Of a DNA stretch of 64,000 nucleotides, positions 21,301-31,700 are shown in pieces; the stretch's first letter is position 1; every line of letters begins with the position of its first letter. The stretch lies in NCBI GenBank assembly GCA_022432975.1, contig CM039514.1, forward strand, positions 7,609,519 through 7,673,518, in the 5' to 3' direction. The DNA is from Begonia masoniana. Its lineage: Eukaryota > Streptophyta > Magnoliopsida > Cucurbitales > Begoniaceae. The notes beneath the pieces were generated by a model, which was not told the origin of the DNA, ran no database searches, and saw only the letters and a list, made by a program, of their open reading frames with translations. Both the position numbers and the translations under genes were made by a program.

Positions 21301-24300
21301 TACAAAATTATTAATTTCACTATTGCTGAGTGATCTTATTGTTTGAAGTTTTTTAGGATTTATCATTTTAGTATTGTTCTCTCTAATTGGAGAAAAATTG
21401 CTTTAGATTGAGATTTTTTTTTTCTTGAGAATGATTTTTCTCTTCTCTTCTTTGTATTTTATATTTATCAATATATTTCGTTTTTTATAAAAAAAAAAGT
21501 TAAAAGCATCCTTTTACTTGCTGGAGACAAATAAACAACCAAGTGAAAGGTGTGGAGGGCTAGAGCATAAACTATGTACGAAGATAGTGGGATGGAGAAA
21601 CAAATTGGTACATGTTAAAAGGTATAAACATTAGAAAATATTAATATTTCCCTAATTAAAGGAGATTTGATTTTGTATTGAATTATAAATTAATTTTTTA
21701 GGAATTAGTTTCTTTAGTAATTAGTTTCCTCATTGACATTTCAATTTTGTGTATAAATGTTTTCACAATATGAATGAAATATTATAAAGAATTATTTTCT
21801 TCATCCCTATTTTTAACATGGTATCAGAGTAATAATTTCCTATTATCAATTTTTCAGCCCTAGTGAGCAAAAATTTTTTTCTTCATCATTCTGCCCCAGT
21901 GAACAGTAAATTTTTTCTTCATCATTATGCCCTCGTGAGTAGTAAATTTTTCCTTCATCGTTCTGCCATAGTGAGCAGAGTTTCGAAATTACAGCTACAA
22001 GGAACCCTAGCCGTCACAGTTGGTCACCAGAGTTCAGACCACTGTCGCCACTGTTTTGCTTTTGTTTCTCCAGTTTCGTCGCTAGCCCTGATTTCGTCAA
22101 ACACAGACCTTCTTTGGTTTCGTCAATCACGAATCTTTTGGTTTGGTCTCTTTCTGACCACAGTTGTTTCTATCCATCATTGCTCGTCGGCTGTCTGGTT
22201 CGCAAAACGTAGGGTTGCTGTTTGTCTGATTCTATTTAATTGATCTCCGCTCCCCTTGGCCGACACCGTGTTTCGTTTGCTCTAGTGAGCAAATGGTCAA
22301 AGGAACTCTTTAGCTGAAAGTTCTTCCCTTTTCTAAAGCTTAGGTTTTTTTTGTGGTTGCTGTGTTATTTTGGTAGGCCTGTTTGAAATTGAGTCTCGAT
22401 GGACCTGTTTTAGAATACCCAATTGTGTGATGAATTATCTTTGTAACAAGTTGGACATAATTGATATTTGTGCTTCAACTTGAGGGAGAGTGTTAAAAGA
22501 TGTAAATATTATGAAATATTAATACTTTCCTAATTAAAGTGGATTTGATTATGCATTGAATTAGGAATTAGTTTCTTTATTTATATTTCAATTTTGTGTA
22601 TAAATATTTTCACCATATGAATGAAATATTATGAAAAATTATTCTCTTCATCCCTATTTTTAACGGTACAAATTTAGTTATGATGGCCATACTCGAAGCT
22701 AGAATATTTTCAACAAAAGTACTAGTGTTATTTTTCTTACATGCATGATTAAAAAATTAATAAGACTTCCAATACAAAGATAAAAATACACTTCTTCATC
22801 AGTTCCTCAAAGTTGGAATAAGAAAAGTACGTTTGACTATAAAATAAACTATAAAGCAAAACTAGCACTAGCAATTGAAGTTTCACCAAGTGTGTGTAAG
22901 GTAAACAAGAAACAAACACTAAATGTGGGAGACATTAATGAACCTTCAAAGAATTTAAACCTCAGCAGTTCTTTCCACTAGTTCCGATTCTTTTTCTATC
23001 AGCTCTAGCGGAGTTGAGAGTTTTTGAATGACAAATTTGATTATCCACCGTCTGTTAGTAGTAAAGACACTTAAGAAGCTCAATAACATATTATACTTTA
23101 AATAATAATAAATCTCGGAATGGAAGGAATACATAAAAAATGCGCTGAGCACATTTTCAATGAAGTTGAATGTCATACTTTTTTTTGTACAAAAATTCAC
23201 TTACCTATGGCTCCAAGCTTGTTCACTCTTAGGGGAATATGAAAGTACAAGAGCTGACAGGTATAGTTCATCCTTATAAATGTGAAGAGGTTGCCTCTTC
23301 GACAAAATCAACTTCCTACAAGATGAGGCAGTCATCAACATGGACAATATATTTGGAGTTTCTAGCATAAACTGCCAGAAAACTAAGCACACCTGATAGT
23401 ATACCTTCAAATTTGTTAAAATTAAATAGCTTAAGCATGTTGTTACAAAAACAACTTAGCCAATCTTTTATTTTCTTTTTATTGGGAAGTATTTTGTAAA
23501 GATTTCTGAGAATAAGCTTATATAAAATTTGTAAAAAATTTAATTCATAGTGAGTTAGTTTTGGAAGATCCTGCATTTGGATAAAAAACCTGAAATTCCA
23601 AGCAGTGCCAAAGTCGCAACTCAACAGCAATAGAGCTTTGCTATGTTTCATGGCTTCACTTTCAATAGAGCGAGCTGAAGGTAAATATAAGCGTGGAGAA
23701 TCATGAGGCTGGTGGCTTAATTCAGCGTGTTCTTTAATTGCAGCCATGAATGCGTTCCTGGCAGCTTTAAATAAAGGAAGAAGGGCCCGAGTTGATATGC
23801 CCAGCTTATGATCCCTCACCCAAAAATTAGAGTCATTGAAATTCATATCATCAACACCAGACCTTTCTGAGTTCCCAGCTTCTATACTCAGCATGGAAAA
23901 CTGAGATGGGTGGATAAAGCCAATTTCATCACTGAATTCAAGCTCAAAAAAAGAGTCAGAAAAGTTAGATGTAACAGCAAACAAAGGCGGCTTAGTTCTC
24001 TTCTTCATCATAAGCAACAACAACAAAACTACTAGAGCAAACGACCCTAACTTTAATTTGTCCTATTAATTTTTTAGTCATTTAAACTTCATGTCTACGT
24101 CTAAGGCTTATTTCATAATAAAACTTCAACCTATAACTGATGGAAAGTGTTGAGAAATAAAATTTGGATGATTAAAAGAGACTACTGTTTTAACTTCTAA
24201 ACTTCAGAAGTCCGGGGAAGTTCTAAAAAGTAAACTACATCACCAATCACCATTGCAAAAATGAACCAGTACTAGAACCAGTTGCTTTTTCAAGTAGTTT

Positions 24301-24518
24301 GAAGAACTATCCACAACAATGATTCCAGAAAAATTGTATCACCTATTGAGTTTTCCTTTGCTTTAAGCTGGTATATTTGCTCCATTTTCACAAAGGTAAG
24401 CACTACCATATGAATGTGAAAATATGCACACTTACATATGAGGATCGCCATCTAAGATTAGTTCGAACTTATTGAGCAGATCCAAAGAATTTCCAATGCA
24501 GTCAGAATTTTCAGTCAT
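18331..24518 (-). CDS. PTAR1: Prenyltransferase alpha-subunit repeat protein (PTAR1-like), 409 aa
   Basis: Ten coding exons join in frame on the minus strand: 24436-24518, 23590-23931, 23205-23315, 22961-23051, 20003-20071, 19657-19734, 19354-19431, 19184-19234, 18539-18742 and 18331-18453. The start codon is at 24516-24518 and the stop at 18331-18333. Prenyltransferase alpha repeats are visible as QAWSHRRWIIK, YRAWNHRCWLV, SCFHYRR and LWLHRRFLSACW. In animals PTAR1 pairs with RABGGTB to form geranylgeranyltransferase III, which prenylates selected proteins in the cytosol; the same role in plants is inference. Intron 4 (20072-22960) holds an assembly gap and a small retroelement. The gene is divergently transcribed from the PP2A gene. 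An acceptor-like AG just before the start suggests a 5' UTR intron. Confidence 0.88.
20640..20870 (-). promoter_or_regulatory. Possible internal promoter / 5' leader in PTAR1 intron 4
   Basis: On the minus strand this stretch has the look of a plant 5' UTR: CT-rich leader, CGGCGTTTCTCC, CGATCCCCTCCCGAGCGG, then CCCTAG followed by a GTACG donor and AGGGTTTTAGG, typical of a first intron. The next acceptor downstream is PTAR1 exon 5, whose first in-frame ATG gives MNYRAWNHR. A transcript from here would encode a shorter protein. It lies next to the N gap, so misassembly or an inserted sequence is also possible. Confidence 0.35.
20980..21079. other. Assembly gap (100 Ns)
   Basis: Exactly 100 undetermined bases, a conventional placeholder for a gap of unknown size. 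It falls inside intron 4 of PTAR1. Exons 1-4 are on one side and exons 5-10 on the other, so the gene model spans a scaffold join. Confidence 0.99.
21613..22665 (+). mobile_element. Small non-autonomous copia derivative in PTAR1 intron 4
   Basis: LTRs at 21613-21818 and 22491-22665 start TGTTAAAAG. The left LTR ends ACA and is followed at once by TGGTATCAGAGTAAT (initiator tRNA-Met primer site); the right LTR is preceded by TTGAGGGAGAG as polypurine tract. The exact duplication GTACA flanks it (21608-21612 and 22666-22670). The 672-bp interior keeps only a leader and the last codons of a copia polyprotein (block CNKLDIIDICAST then stop at about 22435-22478), so it is a deletion derivative moved in trans. 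A 36-bp tandem repeat lies at 21857-21983. Confidence 0.85.
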
Positions 24519-25169
24519 TTTTCTTATTTTCACCTGTCAACAGAAAAGAAACAAAGTCAGGATACAGAAAGAAAGATCAAAATTTCTCAGGTTGTTCCGA
24601 AGTTAACTTCCCATTTCTGCTACTCGATTATTTAAATCTGAAGTAGACTATGGGTAAGCGGGAACAAATCTGTTTAAAAAGCCGCACCTGAAACGGAAGT
24701 GTAGTGCAGCGATCATGGGAAGCAAATCAATTTCCAATCTGATTTTCTACGCAAAATCAGATTTCCAAGCAAATTAACAGCTGATGACTTGTCGACCTCT
24801 TCGGATGAAAGTTCACACCTGTTCCACCAACTGAACTTTCCACATTCACGCTTGGTAGATTTTGCTGTCAATTACTTGTTCATCTCAAAATCAGAAGCAG
24901 GAAACATTTTTTCCCAGATCTTTACTCAATTGAATGCACCGCAGCAGTTATCAACAGAAGCAGAAGATCGTAACTGACGCAAGAGGGAAGCAGATCAGTA
25001 CGGCTGTTCGTGCTTATTTCTATCCATCTCGGTAAAATTGAAGAAACGGAAACCAAGATTAGGCCAAGACGAAGGAATCACGATTTGGACTTGGAGTAGG
25101 GCCAGAGAAAATCTGATCAATCATTTTCTTGGTAACCAAACAGAAGAAAGAATATCGTTTATCTGGTTT

Positions 25170-25350
25170 TGGCACGTGCCGTAGACCTTCATAGCATATT
25201 ATATCAAATCAACTGGACACGTGTACTTAGTCGGTCATTTTTCAGAATTCTAGGTTCTATTCTTACAAATTTTCTCTCCTTCTCTATCTTCATCGTTTGG
25301 ACACGTGTACTCCTTCGGTCATTTTTCAGAATTAGGTTCTATTTTTACAA
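25170..25350. promoter_or_regulatory. Bidirectional promoter region with three G-boxes
   Basis: Three CACGTG motifs lie at 25173-25178 (within the perfect palindrome GGCACGTGCC), 25218-25223 and 25302-25307. The last two sit in a direct repeat of about 50 bp sharing GGACACGTGTACT and TCGGTCATTTTTCAGAATT. The region separates the divergent PTAR1 and PP2A genes. In plants G-boxes bind bZIP and bHLH factors; whether these sites are used here is unknown. Confidence 0.6.
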
Positions 25351-25741
25351 AATTTGTCCCTCCTTTCTGCTCTGCCTGTCTGTCTCCCTCTCTCTCCCTC
25401 ATTTCTGAACTTCTTCTCTCTTTGTCTCTGAATCGCTTCGCTCTCTCCCTGATTTTCTCTGTTTTCTTTGTTTACTCTATCAGAAATCATTTTCGTTGCC
25501 TGCATCCTTTGAAATATTTGAAAGAGCTGAAACTGAGAAGTTTAGTTTCGGGACGATCTGGGGTTTCTTTTGCTCGCTTGGTTCCAAATCTGGCATTCTT
25601 GATTGCAGATTTTTAATTTCTTGATTCGGAGCGCACTGAAGTGCGATTTTGGAAGTGCCTTGGTTTGAATCTAGGGTTCGTTTGTTCGTCTGTTGTTCCT
25701 GACTAGGTTAAGTGAATGTGAGAGGCACTGGTTTCAATAGC

Positions 25742-28700
25742 ATGGATATCTACGTTGATGTGGCGTCTCTGGACACTGAATCATTACAGCTGACGGAGGT
25801 GTCTCCTTTGGCCCTTAAATCGAACCCTGGTTTCGCTGAAAATCTTTATGAGCAGTGGCTTTCGCTTCCTGCCACCAATCGTCTGGTAAATATTGTTCTT
25901 CCCCCGGTCTCTATTTAATTTGATATGTACCCGTTGCTAGTATAAATGAAAGTTATTAAAATAGTCCATGATATGTTTGTTTTGTATTTGTACGAATTGC
26001 TACTATAGTATTGCAAGAGTACAGATTCATTGGGTTTGATTCATTTGGATAATGTCAACGATATCTGGAATTTCTTACGGAATTTAATTTTCAGGATACT
26101 TGTGGTGGTGTGAGAAAGAAAAGTTTAATTGGGCTGGTGAATAATTAAACGGTAGGCTGTAAGAGATCATGTTACTAATAATTGTTCTTTGGTGCAAATG
26201 ATCTGCTTGACTAGGTGGTAGGCTTCACCATTCCAGACTTTAGGTAATTTGAGTTAAGTTGGTGGAATGGTATTTCCACTTCTGTGGGGATTCTTGAGTT
26301 TGGTGATAATGATGGTTTTCTAATTTCTTTTCGCCCCCTCCTCCTCAAAGTTCAGAAACTGTGAATTAATTATCATTTTGTTGACTAGAACAATAGATTT
26401 ATTTGGCCTTTTAAAAAATGTGGCCTTAGTGTCTTAGAAATCAACACTGCTTGAATTTGAATGTTACTTTTTGAGCCTCCAAGGTCAAAGGAAATAAGAT
26501 CTTAACCTTAATCACTAAGATTTTTTTATGTGGTACTGAAGTGGTTTATGATTTATGTGGAGCAACTTATTGATATCAGCATGTGTTCATTGTAGTGATA
26601 ACTGATTAACTATTTGATGTCTGTTTGCCATGGTTGTGAGTATTAACCTATTTTTAGCTATAGGATGGAAAACAGAACATGATTTGGGTCATAATTATTT
26701 GAAAACATTATTACTATTAACCTGTTTTTAGCTATAGAAGAGAAAGCTAAACAATAGGTAATTTTAAACATTGTTATTTTCACTGACTTAGGAAGAATAG
26801 TTACTTAAGTGTGCTAAATTTTGTAGGTGACATCATTGCTGAATGATGCAAAAGCTGGAATACCCTTGAATGTCTCTGGAAATTGTTCTAGTCCTCATGC
26901 GGCTGCAGGCAATTCCTTACCTTCAATGTTTCCGGCCGGAAGTGCTCCTCCACTGTCACCAAGAAGTACATCTGGTTCTCCTCGGATAATGAAACAGAGG
27001 GCAGGCCCTTCTAATCTAGGCTCTCCACTAAAACTAGTTAGCGAGCCAGTTAAAGAGCTGATACCTCAGGCTAGTTGGATTTCTCAATTTTACTTCTTGT
27101 ATTTTGGCTATAAATGTTTTATTCTATGTCATGGTTGGTACTTAACAAACTTTAATTTATTGTCGTTTACTAGTTTTATTTGATTTTCTGTCATTCTTAT
27201 CTTGTAAAATGACTTTCTTTTGAGGTTATAGTTCTTTTTTTTTGTGTGTTAACTCTAGTAATTCTAATTCTTGCAGTTTTACTTTCAAAATGGTAGACCA
27301 CCTGCAAATGAACTAAAGGAACAATGTTTGTTTAGATGTAATCACTTCTTCTATGGCCATATGGATGGTCTTCAGTTGCATGGTGAGACAATTACAAAAT
27401 ATTTATGCAGAATATTTTGTACTCATTTTCTAACTGTACATTGCTGTTTCAGAATTTAAGTCTATTACAAAGGAAGTCTGTAAGTTGCCATCCTTCTTTT
27501 CAACGTCCCTTTTCAGAAAGATTGATGTCAATGGCACTGGATTGGTGAGCAGGTAAGCTTTTTTTTTTTTTTTTTTTTAATGGTATGTTTATGTCCTAAA
27601 TTACTTTGTTGCAATCTCTCCACCATACCTCTCCCCTCCCTCTCCCTTTCCCTTTCCCTAACAATTCTCTCTCTCTTCTTCCACAAATTTTCTTTCTTAT
27701 CCTGTGAGGACTTTTCAATATTTCTATTCTAATCTTATCTATCTATATAAAACTTAATTATATAATCTGAAGTTCAAATTACAAAATCTTTAAATATCAC
27801 CAAGGTTTACATGGTAACTCTAAGTTATGACTAGGAATTAATCTAAATCTTATCTATCTTATCAGGATACTTCAATGGATGCTACCATTATAAGGTCGGC
27901 TAAAGTTCTGTTTTCCAATAATAAACCAAACTCTGGTGCAGTTTCACTAACCGACTTAAAAAAACCAATGTCTTTATTTTTTTTCTTCAATCTTAGCTGA
28001 CTCAGTTTTTTTTATTAGCAATGGTAAAAAATATTGAATTTTAATTTTAGCTCCTACAAGTGTCTTGATATGCAGCCCAGACTCATGTGGACCCAAGCCC
28101 ATGAGTTGTTTATTAGTCGTTTTATTATTTTATCTTTTATCCTATTGTTGTAATTTAATTTCTGTTTCTATTTTATGGTTGGTGATAGACGTTACAAGTT
28201 AGACTTTGATATTGAATTATTTTGTTTTCCTAAGGATTATTCTCTAATACATCTTATTTGTTGTTTAAGTTACGAAACAAAACTTCCGTTGCACCCTGAC
28301 TTATGCGAAACATAGTAAAATTGATGTATAAAAACATAAATTGGAATCATTTTTCTGTTTTGATCAATATTATATCCTGTATTTAAGTCTATAATTGGCT
28401 TGATATTTAGGGATGCATTTGTTCATTATTGGATTAATGGCAATATGTTGACGAAGGATATCGGGGCTCAGATATATAATATTCTGAAGCAGCCAAATCT
28501 AAAATATCTTACTCAGGTAAAATTGTCATGTGTATTTTAGCTGAATTATTATTTATTAATTTTTTTTTAAGAAACTTTTTTGCCTCAATTGAAAGCAAAT
28601 TGATCTTTTTTACTTGAATTGTTGATTGAGACGCTCATATGTAAAACATTCCAAATGACAAATAGAACTGTTAGTTTGGTGAGACATTTATAGCCAAATA

Positions 28701-31700
28701 TCAAACTTTTTTTTTTTGAAAATTTTGACAAGTTTATTTTTGAGGTTCATGTTTCGTCTGGGTTTAGTGGCTAGGAAAGTGTTGAAAAGGCCTGGAAAAT
28801 GAAAAAAAGGGAAACCAGAAGATTATATTTCATTGGCAAGAAATTGTCAGACATTTTGTAGTGTCTTTAGTCAATTATGTGAGGTCCAAAAATCGAGGTT
28901 TTGAATAAACAACCCAAATGTAATAAACCAAACTATAAAATATTATTCATAAGTGGATACAGATGATGAGAATGACATAATAAAAGTAGATATGAGGGTA
29001 GAGATTAGAGGGTAGATTAGAAAATTGTGATATGACAGTTAGTTATTGTAGTGGGGAGATTATTTGGCTATATAGTTGGCATAACTCTTCAAGCAAAAAT
29101 ACGGCAATAATGGAGATAAAAAGCTATCACCTCAAACTCAACCTCAAAGGGATACCAGGGGGGATCGAGTTGATTTTGATCTTGCGGAATTTCGAAAAGA
29201 AGGGTCTCTAGGGGAAGAAACTTCGAATTTGTCCCTTGTACGCAGAGTTATAGATCGGGGTGCTCCATCGCCAAAAGAGAAAGAGCGACACTGAAACACG
29301 ACTAACCAAAGGGCAGACTCAGAAGGCGACGTCGGAAAACAAATACAGTCTTCAGGGATGACAATTTTTTTGTGGGAGACGACTTTCTTCGAAGCAGGCC
29401 GGAATAGGGAAGGCTTCTCTTTGGTTTGCCATAATAGAGTACACCGATTGTGGGATCGATAGAAACCTAACTACTGCATTCGTGGCGAGAGATTTCGCTT
29501 TGTGGGTGGCAAGACTTCACGGTTGACAGGCGTTATTTCAACAAGCCTGAATGTTCTAGAAGGGGGTTGGTGGCTAGGGTTTAATTTCTCAAACACCTAT
29601 CTTATGATTTGTTGGGTTTGGGCTAAAGAAGAGGTGGGGGAAGAAGGTGATTTTCAATTGGAGCCTTGTGGTTTGGGTTATAGAAGAAGAGCCAAGACTT
29701 AATAGAAAAGAGGTGGATATTCTTATGGGCTCGCATTTTGGGCTTGAAGACTGCATATTTGTTGAAGACCCACCTTGGCACATTTATAAGGATTCAAACA
29801 TGATAGAAAGTGAGAGGATATAACTCACTCCAAAAACTAGTTCAAGGAGTGAAGAAATTTCCCTCAAATTTATACAGACCCATTTACTTTAGATCTGTCG
29901 AAGGTCTAGCGTGTTTAACCTGTCATCACATCGTACACATTTAACTATGATACCATGATAGAAAGTGAAATGGTAGAACTCATTTAAAAAGTTAGCTCAA
30001 GGAGTGAGAGAATCCCTCTTATATTTATACAGACCCATTTACTTTAGATTTGTCAATGTGGGACAACACCTGCCCACACGTCTAGCGTGATATGTTTTTC
30101 TTTTCTTCACGTCTAGCGTGTTTAATCGGTCATCACATCGTACAGATTTAGCTCTGATACCATGATAAAAAATAAGAGGGTGGAACTCAATCCAAAAGTT
30201 AGTTCAAGGATTGAGGAAATCTCCTCATATTATATATAAGAACTTTAGCATTCTCTCTGTCGATGTGAGACAACACCAGCCCATACGTTTAACGTGATAG
30301 GTTTTCTTTGCTTCACGTTTAGCGTGTTTAATCGGTCCTCACATCGTACAGAGTTTTTAGCTCTGGTAGCATGATAGAATGAGAGAAGTAGAACTCATTC
30401 CAAAAGCTATTTTTTTTTTTTTTTTTTTTTTTTTAGAATGGAAAATTCTGTATAATATGGATTATGTTAAGCACTTGCAATTTTTCACCATACTAGCAAG
30501 CTGTATAAGAGGAAAAGCAGGAAGAAAAAGAAAAAGAAGCTTTGATGTTGGTCTCTCATGGAGAACGGAGCGGAAACAGGGGCAAAAGCTCAGGTGGTTC
30601 TGCTCCATTTGGAGTAGGAAGTGGAGTTGGATGCAAGTAGAAACCCTTCTCCGCCATGGCTCTCTCTTCATCTTGACAAGAAGTTGCTGGCATCCTCGGA
30701 CTCCGAAGAGCCTAGAGTTCCAGAGTTGAAACAGGAGATGCCATTATTCCGTCACTTCCAAAGCCCTCCACCTCTGATGGTGCGAGATGGGTTGGTTGTT
30801 TCTGTGGTGTTGAGATCAAGTTCGAGCTTTTTGCTAGCGTGCATTCGGTCATGTAGCTTTAATCTGCTCTTTTAGGGATCTTTTCCATGGCAGTTTGTGA
30901 CGAAAGAGTGCAAGGAAGCTTTTGTGGTAATGGATCGTTCAATGCTCTCGCTCCGGTTAGTTTTTGCACTGTGGCTCGGAAGGTTGATAGGTCAACTTGG
31001 ACGAAGATGGTGTTGGATGATAACGGGTTAGCTTCATTGCCGAATGAGTTCATGGTGGTTCGATTGATTTTGGAGGCTCTCTGAAAGAAGAGAATTACAG
31101 TTTCAAAATGAAAATGGAAAGAGAAGCAAAGCAAGAAGGACAAACGGTTATTCTAGAGAGAGAAAGAAAGAGGGTTGTCTCTTTCCGATACGATTTTTCC
31201 AATTTTGCAGCCAAAGATTACAGAAAGCAACCATTTTTTATGTCGTTTTCTCCATCTGCAGATATGTCTGCAAGCTACTTTCAGACAGTTCTTCTTCAAT
31301 TCGTCCAATTATTAGTAGTAAGACAAACAAGATTGCTTTCAACTCTGGGAATGTCAAACAAGGAAGTCGAACGCGTCAATAATAGAAAGTGAGACGGTAG
31401 AATTCACTCCAAAAGCTAGTCCAAAGATTGAATGAATACCCCTAATATTTATATAGGCTCATTTACTTTAAATCTGTTGATGTGAGACAACAAAACAGAT
31501 GTATTTGGATTTACACTTTGTGCGGTTTGATTTATTTTGTTTGGGATAGAGGAAAATTGAAGAGAGACCGGAGACGTGAAGATCAAATGTTCTACTTACC
31601 TACCTTGAAGACAAGGTCGATTTGGAAGGGGTAGCAACGATGACAATGAAATAATAAAAGTAGTGAGGGTAGAGTAAGAAATTGTGATGTGCCAAAGTTA

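Noticed and set aside
21863..22243. 126-codon open frame in PTAR1 intron 4
   Set aside because: It lies in the leader of the small copia derivative and is partly a 36-bp tandem repeat.
25712..25741. Extending the PP2A subunit upstream to a GTG-initiated frame
   Set aside because: The first ATG at 25742 gives the family-typical MDI start; nuclear genes rarely start at GTG.
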